Shown in pieces: positions 28,379 through 36,537 of a stretch of 64,000 nt of DNA. Every line of letters starts with the position of its first letter. Position 1 is the first letter of the stretch. A program made the translations under genes and the position numbers. Under the pieces are notes generated by a model that saw only the letters and a list, made by a program, of their open reading frames with translations, did not search any database and had not been told where the DNA came from. Source of the DNA: an uncultured Flavobacterium sp. (GTDB taxonomy: Bacteria; Bacteroidota; Bacteroidia; Flavobacteriales; Flavobacteriaceae); the NCBI RefSeq assembly GCF_963422545.1, contig NZ_OY730248.1, positions 62,001-126,000 on the forward strand, in the 5' to 3' direction.

Positions 28379-29014
28379 TTAGAATATGAATTCTTTTGGC
28401 ATTTCTTCAACATTATAAACTGCAAAATTTCTAAGTAAAATTTTGTTTTGTAAATATTCCTGATAACTCATATTCTTATCAAACAATAAAATAACTTTTG
28501 GAGTTCTCTCAAATTTTATTTTATAAAAACTTTCCACCAGATCTGATTTTTTAACTTCCTTTTCATTCATCAAAACTAAATCACTTCCTTTTTTAAAATG
28601 AAATACAAAACTTCCTTCTTTTGGTTTTTCTATTTTATAATACACTTTCGTGAAAGGCAAAAAAGCTAAATTCTTCCCTATAGAATCAGCATAAGAATAA
28701 TAATTTTCAGCTTTTTCATTTTTGTGGGCTTTCTCCCCTCTCTTTTTTTCCTGAAGTTTTATTACTTGCAGAATTACTAATCTTAAAGGCAAACGTTTAT
28801 CAATATTAAAAATCCAATTGGTTGAAATGATGCTGTTATTTCGGTTTACATCAGCAATGGTGTCTTTTCCTTCTGTTTTAAAAAAGATGTAAATTGGTGA
28901 ATGATCCTGTACATCTTTCACAATCGAAACATTTGCTTTCGGAAGTAAAACGTCTTTTTTTTCTTCACAGGAAAAAAGAAGAATTATAAATATTAAGCTG
29001 AAGTATTTCATCAT
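28379..29014 (-). CDS. Hypothetical lipoprotein
   Basis: The 211-residue protein has a lipoprotein signal with a Cys in LLFSCEEKK. I recognise no family. It is rich in Lys and Glu, with a helical centre (LQEKKRGEKAHKNEKAENYY) and a hydrophobic strand KVILLFDKNMSYQEYL near the end. It lies 53 bp downstream of another unknown gene on the same strand. Confidence 0.7.
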   Translation of the reverse strand: MMKYFSLIFIILLFSCEEKKDVLLPKANVSIVKDVQDHSPIYIFFKTEGKDTIADVNRNNSIISTNWIFNIDKRLPLRLVILQVIKLQEKKRGEKAHKNEKAENYYSYADSIGKNLAFLPFTKVYYKIEKPKEGSFVFHFKKGSDLVLMNEKEVKKSDLVESFYKIKFERTPKVILLFDKNMSYQEYLQNKILLRNFAVYNVEEMPKEFIF

Positions 29015-29067
29015 TTATTTTTTCATTTTAATTACTCGAATGGATCTAGTTATTAATATTAATTAAT

Positions 29068-29721
29068 TTATATATCGAATAAAAACTCAGTTGACAAATT
29101 CTCTCTCAAACTATTGTAATTATTACCCAAAGCTATTGATATTATCTGGGTCACTTCATCTTGAGTCAAGATATCTGAATTTTTATATTTTTTATTTGCA
29201 ATAATTTGTTGTTCTAAACGCTTTTCAATTTTTTCTTTTAATTCTAATTTTATTTTTTCTCTAAGATTATCTATTTGTATTTTCTTCTTTTTATACAGTA
29301 AATAGTATCTTTTTTGTAAACTCTCATAATCATTCTTCCAATCTTCTGAAGATTTTTGAATCTTATATTTTTTATAATTCAGAATTAAAATATCATTATC
29401 TAAATCATCAAAAAGTCCCCACTCTTCCTCATAATTACTTATTTCTCCTTTATAAATATTTATTTTATCGTTGCTTACTACTATGAAAAATTCTTCACCA
29501 ATATATCTTTTAATCTTCCAATATAAATTAAATAAATCTGCATGATCTAAATTAAAACTTACCTCTACGACTTCGTAAAAATCGCTAGACTGGTGCTGAT
29601 AATTTACTACTTCATTTTTTTCCCAATTATGAACATCACTAAAAGAGAACAATACATTATTTTGTTCTATTCTAATATTTTGAAGTATATTAAAGCTATT
29701 TATAATATTTGGTTTTTCCAT
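29068..29721 (-). CDS. Hypothetical cytoplasmic protein with coiled coil
   Basis: The 217-residue protein has no signal peptide. The first 120 residues look alpha/beta (FYEVVEVSFNLDHADLFNLY). About 125-175 is highly charged and predicted coiled coil (KKKKIQIDNLREKIKLELKE). No known domain was recognised. It is AT-richer than folP upstream, and its start is 25 bp after the folP stop. Confidence 0.65.
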   Translation of the reverse strand: MEKPNIINSFNILQNIRIEQNNVLFSFSDVHNWEKNEVVNYQHQSSDFYEVVEVSFNLDHADLFNLYWKIKRYIGEEFFIVVSNDKINIYKGEISNYEEEWGLFDDLDNDILILNYKKYKIQKSSEDWKNDYESLQKRYYLLYKKKKIQIDNLREKIKLELKEKIEKRLEQQIIANKKYKNSDILTQDEVTQIISIALGNNYNSLRENLSTEFLFDI

Positions 29722-29746
29722 AATTTAAGCTGACTCAAGTTATCTA

Positions 29747-30571
29747 TTACAAACTCATTTTCTCAAACAAAGCAATACATTCCATTGCTTCCTTAACATC
29801 GTGAACACGCAAAATTTTAGCACCTTTCGTCAAAGCAATTGTATTAAGAACCGTTGTTCCGTTTAGAGCTTCTTGCGCTGTATTGCCAAGTGTTTTATAA
29901 ATCATTGATTTTCTTGAAACTCCTGCTAAAACAGGCAATTCTAACAAATTAAAAAGTTCCATTTTTTGTAAAACTTCATAATTCTGATCTGTTGTTTTTG
30001 CAAACCCAAAACCGGGATCTAAGATCAAATCGTTAATTCCAAAGCTTCTCGCCTTTTTCACTTTTTCAGAAAAATAGAAAAGTATTTCTTTTACGATATC
30101 ATCATATTGTGTCAAAGTTTGCATCGTTTGCGGATTTCCGCGCATGTGCATCATGATGTACGGAACATTATATTGGGCAATTACTTCAAACATTTTATCG
30201 TCTAACTCTCCGGCTGCAATATCATTTATAATTGCTGCACCACTTTCTAAACTCACTTTTGCAACCTCAGCTCTAAAAGTATCAATCGACAATAATGTTT
30301 CCGGAAAATGCTTTAAAATCAATTCAATTACCGGAACAATGCGTTCCATTTCTTCTTGTTCCGTAACAAATTCGGCACTTGGTCTACTCGAATAAGCGCC
30401 AATATCAATAAATGTTGCGCCTTCTGAAAGCATTTTATCTACTTGTGAGATAATTTCATCTTCATTTTTATACTTTCCCCCATCAAAGAAAGAATTTGGC
30501 GTCACATTCAAAATCCCCATTACTTTAGGAATCGATAAGTCAATAAGTTTGCCTTTGCAGTTAATTGTCAT
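29747..30571 (-). CDS. folP: Dihydropteroate synthase
   Basis: The 274-residue enzyme joins pterin pyrophosphate and p-aminobenzoate in folate synthesis. Signatures: PKVMGILNVTPNSFFDGG, EGATFIDIGAYSSRP, LLSIDTFRAEVA, GAAIINDIAAG, MMHMRGNPQTMQ, LILDPGFGFAKT and VLAGVSRKSM. I chose ATG at 30571; an ATG 18 codons upstream would add a tail encoded by the TTGAAAC repeat sequence that is not family-like. Confidence 0.95.
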   Translation of the reverse strand: MTINCKGKLIDLSIPKVMGILNVTPNSFFDGGKYKNEDEIISQVDKMLSEGATFIDIGAYSSRPSAEFVTEQEEMERIVPVIELILKHFPETLLSIDTFRAEVAKVSLESGAAIINDIAAGELDDKMFEVIAQYNVPYIMMHMRGNPQTMQTLTQYDDIVKEILFYFSEKVKKARSFGINDLILDPGFGFAKTTDQNYEVLQKMELFNLLELPVLAGVSRKSMIYKTLGNTAQEALNGTTVLNTIALTKGAKILRVHDVKEAMECIALFEKMSL

Positions 30572-30780
30572 TGTTTGTTTTGTTTCAAGTTTCAAGAATT
30601 TTGTTTCATGTTTTCTTTGTTTCATGTTTCAAGTTAATTTAGATTACGCAAATTCTAGAACTTGAAACTTCAAACCTGAAACTTGAAACTTTTATTCATT
30701 TCTGGTTTCAAGTTGTTGGCATTAACACTTTGTTTAGAAAAAACTTGAAACAAAGAAAACCTTAACTTGAAACTCTTAAA
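30572..30780. repeat. Cluster of CTTGAAAC words in both orientations
   Basis: The folP/DUF1599 intergenic region is packed with short TTGAAAC and GTTTCAA words, several as AACTTGAAAC, with pairs such as TTGTTTCATGTT and AACTTGAAACAAAG that could fold. It also carries the TTG of the DUF1599 promoter at its right end. Confidence 0.7.
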
Positions 30781-30798
30781 AAATTATCCTTATTTTTG
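30767..30798 (+). promoter_or_regulatory. Promoter of the DUF1599 gene
   Basis: TTG (30767-30769), 21 bp, then TATTTTTG (30791-30798); the ATG follows 29 bp later. Confidence 0.6.
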
Positions 30799-30827
30799 AA
30801 GAAATTTTAGCAAATATACAGCAATAA

Positions 30828-31367
30828 ATGAAGAATACTTCCCTTGAATTTGATAATGTAATTACGGTTTGCCGCACTTTATATATCAATAAAATGAAAG
30901 ATTATGGCAGTGCATGGCGTATTTTAAGATTACCATCATTGACCGATCAAATTTTCATAAAAGCACAAAGAATTAGAAGTTTACAGGAAAACGAAGTCCG
31001 TAAAATTGATGAAGATGAAAAAGGAGAATTCATCGGAATCATTAATTATTCGATTATGGCTTTAATTCAGTTAGAATTGGGTGTTGCTGAGCAACCTGAT
31101 TTAGACGTTGAAAAAGCTACTGAATTATATGATGCTAAAGTTAAACTGACCAAAGAGTTAATGGAAGCCAAAAATCATGATTATGGTGAGGCTTGGCGTG
31201 ACATGCGTGTAAGTTCATTGACTGATTTGATTTTGCAAAAGATACTTCGCGTAAAGCAAATTGAAGATAATAAAGGTAAAACTTTAGTTTCTGAAGGTAT
31301 AGACGCCAATTATCAGGATATGATTAATTATTCTGTTTTTGCACTCATCCTAAATCCATTAAAATAA
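30828..31367 (+). CDS. DUF1599 (Nmad1-like) protein with internal duplication
   Basis: The 179-residue protein consists of two related halves. The first has MKDYGSAWRILRLPSLTDQI with KAQRIRSLQEN; the second has NHDYGEAWRDMRVSSLTDLI with KILRVKQIEDN. Each half ends in an INYS(I/V)(M/F)ALI helix. DUF1599 has been described as a nucleotide-modification-associated domain, but its role in Bacteroidota is unknown. It precedes the DoxX-like gene, a neighbourhood I recall from other Flavobacteriia. Confidence 0.85.
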   Translation: MKNTSLEFDNVITVCRTLYINKMKDYGSAWRILRLPSLTDQIFIKAQRIRSLQENEVRKIDEDEKGEFIGIINYSIMALIQLELGVAEQPDLDVEKATELYDAKVKLTKELMEAKNHDYGEAWRDMRVSSLTDLILQKILRVKQIEDNKGKTLVSEGIDANYQDMINYSVFALILNPLK

Positions 31368-31375
31368 TATTCCGT

Positions 31376-31432
31376 CACGAATTACACCAATTTGCACTAA
31401 TTAATTCGTGAAAATTGGTGTAATTCGTGGCA
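31376..31432. repeat. 18-bp perfect inverted repeat (CACGAATTACACCAATTT type)
   Basis: Arms at 31376-31393 and 31412-31429 with an 18-bp spacer. The right arm, AATTCGTGG, matches the right end of the repeat at 27127-27200. Confidence 0.8.
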
Positions 31433-31458
31433 AATAAAAACATTTTAAAATAACTTCC

Positions 31459-32580
31459 ATGAAAAACATCATTACCCAATTCTCAAGATTATTTGTCGGT
31501 GTACTATTTATCATTTCAGGATTAATTAAATTAAATGATCCGGTTGGATTCTCTTATAAATTAGCCGAATATTTTAGTGAGCCGGTTTTCAACATGCCAT
31601 TTTTAGAGCCATTAGCTTTAGGATTAGCTATCTTTCTGGTAATTTTAGAAGTCGTTTTAGGTGTAATGTTATTGGTTGGATACAAATCAAAATTGACCAT
31701 TTGGGCTTTATTGCTTTTAATTGTTTTCTTCACGTTCCTTACCTTCTACTCTGCTTATTTTGATGTAGTAAAAGATTGTGGATGTTTTGGAGACGCTTTA
31801 CACTTAACACCTTGGCAATCATTCACAAAAGATATTGTTTTATTATTCTTTATTCTGATTTTATTCATCAATAAAAAATTAGTAAAACCTTTATTTTCAA
31901 AAATGGTAACCAATTTAGTTACGCTTCTTGCTATAATTTTATGTGTTTTTATGGCAGTTTGGGTATTAAATCATAATCCCATAAAAGATTTCCGTCCGTA
32001 TAAAGTTGGAACAAACATCGAGAAAGGAATGGAAATTCCAGAAGGTGCTCCAAAATCTGTAGTCGAAATGATTTTTATCTACAAAGTAAACGGAGTTGAT
32101 AAAGAATTCTCTGAAAAAGATTTAATGAACATCCCGGAAGGTGCAACATTTGTAGACAGAAAAGACAAAGTTATCACTGAAGGTTATATACCGCCTATTC
32201 ACGATTTTACGATGGTAAAAGACGATTCTGACTATAAAGCTGAATTACTAAAAGAACCTAAATTACTTGTTTTTGTAACTTATGATTTGGCTTTATCAAA
32301 TCCTGACGGAATGAAAAAGTTAGAAGGTTTAAGCAAAGAAGCTAAAACAAAAGGATATAAAGTAATTGCAATGACGGCTTCCGGAGCGGATGAAATTGCA
32401 AAAGCAAAAAAACAATACGGCTTAGATGTTGACTTTTATTTCTGTGATGCAACAGCTTTAAAAACGATTGAAAGAGCAAACCCTAGTATTGTAGTTTTAC
32501 AAAACGGAACTATTATTCAAAAAGTACATTATAACGATGTTGATGATTTAAAATTATCTGATGTAGCTTACGGTATTTAA
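31459..32580 (+). CDS. DoxX-like membrane protein with thioredoxin-like C-terminal domain (BT_3928 family)
   Basis: The 373-residue protein has an N-terminal membrane domain of four to five helices (FVGVLFIISGLIKLNDPVGF; VLEVVLGVMLLVGY) and a DCGCFGD loop as in DoxX/MauE-type proteins. After about residue 260 there is a thioredoxin-like fold (PKLLVFVTYDLALSNPD; NPSIVVLQNGTIIQKVHY) without a CxxC site. Possible role: redox chemistry at the membrane (inference). A diverged copy of its last 48 codons lies at 33704-33849. Confidence 0.85.
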   Translation: MKNIITQFSRLFVGVLFIISGLIKLNDPVGFSYKLAEYFSEPVFNMPFLEPLALGLAIFLVILEVVLGVMLLVGYKSKLTIWALLLLIVFFTFLTFYSAYFDVVKDCGCFGDALHLTPWQSFTKDIVLLFFILILFINKKLVKPLFSKMVTNLVTLLAIILCVFMAVWVLNHNPIKDFRPYKVGTNIEKGMEIPEGAPKSVVEMIFIYKVNGVDKEFSEKDLMNIPEGATFVDRKDKVITEGYIPPIHDFTMVKDDSDYKAELLKEPKLLVFVTYDLALSNPDGMKKLEGLSKEAKTKGYKVIAMTASGADEIAKAKKQYGLDVDFYFCDATALKTIERANPSIVVLQNGTIIQKVHYNDVDDLKLSDVAYGI

Positions 32581-32603
32581 AAGCCTAAACAAAATAATTT
32601 TAC

Positions 32604-32645
32604 TAAACGCCAATATTCTTTTTTAGATTTATTGGCGTTTTTTGA
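32604..32645 (+). terminator. Terminator of the DoxX-like gene
   Basis: AACGCCAATA ... TATTGGCGTT stem followed by a T-run. A decayed version of the same hairpin lies downstream of the duplicated gene tail at 33874-33914. Confidence 0.8.
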
Positions 32646-32669
32646 ATAAACAATTAACCAATAAGAAAT

Positions 32670-33695
32670 ATGAGTGCAAAACTAAAAAATGAATTGACTA
32701 CCAAGTTTTCACAAAATCTTTATCTTTTTTCATTTATATTCTTTTTAATTCTTTATGCCATCTGTGATTTTAATTTTTACGAAACTGATGGTGTACATTT
32801 GATTCCTCTTCATATCCTGGCATTAATTGCAGGTGTTATTTTTGAAAGTAAAAAAATTACAAAAACGTGGACAACATCTGTTTTAATAGGAATCATTTCT
32901 TTTATTTTTACTTTTTCTTTAGGTCTTTTTTTATATCACATCTCGCCCAATTCAAAATTTGATTTCATGCTTATTTTAAATCTAAGCATTTTAGCTTGGC
33001 CTATTGCTTTCTTTATTTTATATGTTATTTTTTCACGAATATTTAATGAAAGAAGAATTGTTCCCCAATTGACAGAAGGTATAACCCTAATGCTTTCTAT
33101 ATCAATGATTTATTGGGTTATAGATAATGGTTTGGTAAGATTTGATAATATCATCTCACAAACATTAATTATTATTGGAATTTCACTTTCCTTATTTTCT
33201 TTTTATAATGCTTTTAGTAAAGTTTTTTTATCTGATACTAAAAAACTAATCCTAAGCATCTGGAGTTCGATAATTATGATATTTTTTGCTATCGATAATT
33301 TATGTGGGATTTTTAAAAATGGCAACGCTGTAAGTACTAATGAATTAATACAAGGAACTTATATTGCAATTCAATATTTTCTTTTAGGCATTTCAAGTAT
33401 TTACATGATTCAGAATTTTATGATGCTTATTGGTTTTCTGCCAAGTTGGAAAATATTCTTCTTTATAAAATATTCTGACAAAATAAGTGAACTCAAAAAT
33501 GAACACATCAATAGATATTCAGATACACAGGTAAGCAAATCAGATTCTGTGTTCTGTATCCTTATTGTTAGTACTATTTACTTTTTTAATTATTATTATA
33601 AACTAGTTCCTAGACAATTTATAATCTGGTTAACTTTTGTAACATTCCCATTTCTTTTAATGACGTATAATCATTTTCTAAAAAAGAAAAAATAA
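32670..33695 (+). CDS. Hypothetical multi-pass membrane protein
   Basis: The 341-residue protein has about nine hydrophobic segments and no domain I recognise. The N-terminus is short and cytoplasmic-looking; a polar loop with KYSDKISELKNEHINRYSD precedes the last two segments. It is AT-richer than its neighbours and lies exactly between the DoxX-like gene and a diverged duplicate of that gene's tail. That suggests it arrived by recombination with foreign DNA. Confidence 0.75.
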   Translation: MSAKLKNELTTKFSQNLYLFSFIFFLILYAICDFNFYETDGVHLIPLHILALIAGVIFESKKITKTWTTSVLIGIISFIFTFSLGLFLYHISPNSKFDFMLILNLSILAWPIAFFILYVIFSRIFNERRIVPQLTEGITLMLSISMIYWVIDNGLVRFDNIISQTLIIIGISLSLFSFYNAFSKVFLSDTKKLILSIWSSIIMIFFAIDNLCGIFKNGNAVSTNELIQGTYIAIQYFLLGISSIYMIQNFMMLIGFLPSWKIFFFIKYSDKISELKNEHINRYSDTQVSKSDSVFCILIVSTIYFFNYYYKLVPRQFIIWLTFVTFPFLLMTYNHFLKKKK

Positions 33696-33703
33696 ACTTA
33701 TTT

Positions 33704-33849
33704 TCTATTTTTGCGACGCAACATCTTTAAAACCGGTTGAAAGAGCAAATCCGAGTATTGTGGTTTTACATAAAGGAACTATCGTTCAAAAAGTGCATTA
33801 AAATGATGTCGATGATTTGAAATTATCTGATGTAGCTTACGGTATTTAA
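33704..33849 (+). pseudogene. Duplicated 3' tail of the DoxX-like gene, with in-frame stop
   Basis: This aligns without gaps to 32435-32580 at an offset of 1269 bp; I count 19 differences in 146 positions. Many are silent third-base changes, but a TAT codon has become TAA (after QKVH), so the piece is not translated through. The homology continues past the stop into the terminator hairpin. Confidence 0.9.
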
Positions 33850-33989
33850 AAACCAAAACAAATAATTTTACTAAACGCCAATATTCTATTCTAGAAATAT
33901 TGGTGTTTTTATTTCGTAAGAAAAATAATAAATCCAATTAATTGTTTGTTTATATTTGGTTTGAAAATTATCCAAAATCAATTTAAATT

Positions 33990-34637
33990 ATGACCCGATT
34001 CTTAAGAGTTGCTATTCTGCTATTTATTACTTTTTTTAGTATTCAAGTTTCTGCTCAAACCAACAAAGACCAGCGTTATATCTATTTTCTGCACAATGGT
34101 TTTATCGAACAAAATGATTTGAGTGTTGCACATCCGGAATATGGAAAGGCCGAATACAACGAAATCTTAGCTTCTTTCAGAAAAGATAATTTTATTGTAT
34201 TTAGCGAAATCAGAAAGAAAAATACTGATGCATACGATTACGCAAAAAAAATAACGGTACAAATTAAAAAACTGCTTAAAAAAGGCGTTTCTCCAAATAA
34301 AATTACTGTAATAGGAACTTCAAAAGGTGGTTATATTGCACAATTTGTTTCAACTTTTTTAGCAAATCCAGATGTGAATTTTGTTTTTATCGGATGTTTT
34401 ATGGACAATGATATCGAGAAAATTCCGGAGATTAATTTCTGCGGAAACATTTTGACTATTTATGAAAAATCAGATATTTACGGCGTTGATGCCAGCAAAC
34501 GAAAAGAAACTTCGAAACTTAAAATAAATCATTTTAAACAAATTGAATTGCATACTAACCTGAAACATGGCTTTTTATACAAAGCTTCAGACGAATGGAT
34601 TGTTCCTTGTAAAAAATGGGCAAATGGCAATTTATGA
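33990..34637 (+). CDS. Secreted alpha/beta-hydrolase-like protein
   Basis: The 215-residue protein has a signal peptide (to about 23, IQVSAQ) and an alpha/beta-hydrolase core: IYFLHNGFIEQND after the first strand, nucleophile elbow GTSKGGY, and a late histidine in LKHGFLY. The acid residue is less clear (perhaps D in EKSDIYG). Esterase or peptidase activity is possible; substrate unknown. Flanked by a hairpin terminator. Confidence 0.75.
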   Translation: MTRFLRVAILLFITFFSIQVSAQTNKDQRYIYFLHNGFIEQNDLSVAHPEYGKAEYNEILASFRKDNFIVFSEIRKKNTDAYDYAKKITVQIKKLLKKGVSPNKITVIGTSKGGYIAQFVSTFLANPDVNFVFIGCFMDNDIEKIPEINFCGNILTIYEKSDIYGVDASKRKETSKLKINHFKQIELHTNLKHGFLYKASDEWIVPCKKWANGNL

Positions 34638-34654
34638 ATTGAATTAACCATCAG

Positions 34655-34706
34655 AAAAAGTCTTCGATAAATTCTAAATTAGAATAATTATCGAAGACTT
34701 TTTTTA
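34655..34706 (+). terminator. Terminator of the hydrolase-like gene
   Basis: Long stem AAAAGTCTTCGATAA / TTATCGAAGACTTTT (34656-34702) followed by T. Confidence 0.85.
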
Positions 34707-35033
34707 TACAAACCTGACGTTTTTTTGCTTCTAAAATTACTTTAGAAATAAAAAAAGCATTTCGTTTTTTAGTTCTTCAAAAGTTTATTTCTAAAAAATC
34801 AGGTTTTCCATGTCAACTATTACGATTTCATTCGCCTTTTTTTAACCTAAATTTCCTGTTTTGTGATAAAATAAACGTCTCTTCAAATTTTGTTAATCTA
34901 CATTTGGCATTCGATTTGTTTGTTTAACTTTGTTCGCAATCTTTTATTAAGTGGAGTTACATTACTCAAAATCATTAAAATTAACAGAGAAAGACAATAT
35001 TATATTTAATCCAAAAACAAATATTATTTATAT
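34707..35033. other. 327-bp gap upstream of the TlpA-like gene
   Basis: No gene seen. It holds the promoter at 34904-34932, giving a leader of about 95 nt before the ATG. The rest is AT-rich and unremarkable. Confidence 0.6.
34904..34932 (+). promoter_or_regulatory. Promoter of the TlpA-tpiA genes
   Basis: TTG (34904-34906), 18 bp, TAACTTTG (34925-34932): a full match to TTG-N17-23-TAnnTTTG. Confidence 0.7.
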
Positions 35034-35585
35034 ATGAAAAAATTAGCCCTAGTCGTTATTGCATTTATAGTATTTATTACACTTTCATACTCTCAAGCTG
35101 AGAAAACAAGTTTTTCTAAAGAAGCTTTATCTGAAAAATTATTAGCAACAGATGGAAGTCAGGTTGCATTCAAAAACATTTTAAAAAAATACAAAGGAAA
35201 AACTTTGGTTATAGAAGTTTGGGCTTCTTGGTGTGGCGATTGTGTAAAAGCAATGCCAAAAGTAAAAGAATTACAAGCAAATAATCCTGATGTTTCTTAT
35301 TTATTCCTTTCGGCTGATAAAACCGCCGATAAATGGAAAGCCGGAATTGAAAAACACGAATTAAAAGGTGATCATTTTATGATGAATGATGGCATGAAAG
35401 GTGTTTTTGGAAAAGCAATTGATTTAGATTGGATTCCGAGATACATCGTTATTGATCAATCTGGTAAAATCGTTTTATATCGTGCAATTGAAACCGATTT
35501 TGATAAAATCAATGAAACATTAGAAAAATTGAGAGGAGTAAAAATTGCCGAAAAATTTAATGACAAATCTCCATCAGTGAATTAA
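35034..35585 (+). CDS. TlpA-like secreted thioredoxin
   Basis: The 183-residue protein has a signal peptide (to about 21, LSYSQ) and a thioredoxin fold with redox pair C67/C70 in WASWCGDC, a cis-proline region DWIPRYIVIDQSG and the family strand TLVIEVWAS. Role: thiol-disulfide exchange in the periplasm. The tpiA start is 35 bp downstream with no terminator between, so the two are probably cotranscribed. Confidence 0.92.
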   Translation: MKKLALVVIAFIVFITLSYSQAEKTSFSKEALSEKLLATDGSQVAFKNILKKYKGKTLVIEVWASWCGDCVKAMPKVKELQANNPDVSYLFLSADKTADKWKAGIEKHELKGDHFMMNDGMKGVFGKAIDLDWIPRYIVIDQSGKIVLYRAIETDFDKINETLEKLRGVKIAEKFNDKSPSVN

Positions 35586-35620
35586 TAAAAAATTAAAAGA
35601 ATAAAATAAAAACTACCAAA

Positions 35621-36373
35621 ATGAGAAAAAAGATTGTTGCAGGAAACTGGAAAATGCATAAAAACGCAGGACAAACTGAAGAATTATTAAGTGAATTAAT
35701 TGCTAAAATACCTGCAAAAACTACTGCTCAGGTAATTGTTGCTCCAACATTTGTAAACTTACAAGCTGCAGTTGCTAAATTAAAAAATACAACTATTGGA
35801 GTTTCTGCTCAAAACGTTCACCAAGCTGAAGGTGGTGCTTTTACAGGAGAAATTTCTGCTGATATGTTAACTAGCATTGGTGTAAACACGGTAATTCTTG
35901 GTCACTCTGAGCGTCGTGCTATTTTTCACGAAACTGACGCTTTAATCGCTAACAAAGTTGATACAGCTTTGAAACATGACATGACAGTTATTTTCTGTTT
36001 TGGAGAAGAATTAAAAGATCGTCAATCAGGAAACCATTTTAATATTGTTGAAAATCAATTGCGTGACGGATTATTCCAAATTGCAAAAGAATCATGGTCA
36101 AAAATTGTCTTAGCTTACGAACCAGTTTGGGCTATTGGAACAGGAGAAACTGCTTCGCCGGAGCAAGCTCAGGAAATGCACGAATTCATCAGAGAGGTTG
36201 TTCGTAAAGCTTACGGAGCTGAAATCGCTGACGAAGTTTCTATTTTATACGGTGGTTCTGTAAAACCGGATAACGCTAAAGAAATCTTCGGTAAACCAGA
36301 CGTAGACGGTGGTTTAATTGGAGGTGCTGCTTTAAAAGCAGATGATTTCTTAGCAATCGTTACTGCAATCTAA
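35621..36373 (+). CDS. tpiA: Triose-phosphate isomerase
   Basis: The 250-residue TIM barrel has the substrate loop GNWKMHKN, the catalytic histidine in LGHSERR, the catalytic glutamate in AYEPVWAIGTG and the phosphate loop LYGGSVKPDN. Length is normal. Glycolysis and gluconeogenesis, cytoplasm. Confidence 0.98.
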   Translation: MRKKIVAGNWKMHKNAGQTEELLSELIAKIPAKTTAQVIVAPTFVNLQAAVAKLKNTTIGVSAQNVHQAEGGAFTGEISADMLTSIGVNTVILGHSERRAIFHETDALIANKVDTALKHDMTVIFCFGEELKDRQSGNHFNIVENQLRDGLFQIAKESWSKIVLAYEPVWAIGTGETASPEQAQEMHEFIREVVRKAYGAEIADEVSILYGGSVKPDNAKEIFGKPDVDGGLIGGAALKADDFLAIVTAI

Positions 36374-36400
36374 AAAAAGACTTAAGATCTATTATATAAA

Positions 36401-36427
36401 AGCGTTCGCATCAGCGAACGTTTTTTT
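36401..36427 (+). terminator. Terminator of tpiA
   Basis: CGTTCGC-ATCA-GCGAACG followed by seven T. Confidence 0.9.
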
Positions 36428-36440
36428 GTACCTGTTTTTA

Positions 36441-36528
36441 AACCATATAAGTTATGTAAGTTCATTTAAAGTTACGTGTGTGTTTTGCGCAAAGTTTAGC
36501 TTAAATCACTTATATAACTTATATGGTT
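36441..36528. repeat. 21-bp inverted repeat AACCATATAAGTTAT type
   Basis: Arms at 36441-36461 and 36508-36528 match with one mismatch; the 46-bp spacer contains TTTGCGCAAA. It sits between the convergent tpiA and solenoid-protein genes. Confidence 0.85.
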
Positions 36529-36537
36529 CAAAAATTT

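Noticed and set aside
30572..30625. Upstream ATG giving folP an 18-residue extension
   Set aside because: The extension is encoded by CTTGAAAC repeat sequence and is not part of the folP family.
32670..33695. Membrane gene as part of a transposon
   Set aside because: No transposase, terminal inverted repeats or short target duplication were seen; the flanks are a long diverged gene tail, which fits homologous recombination better.
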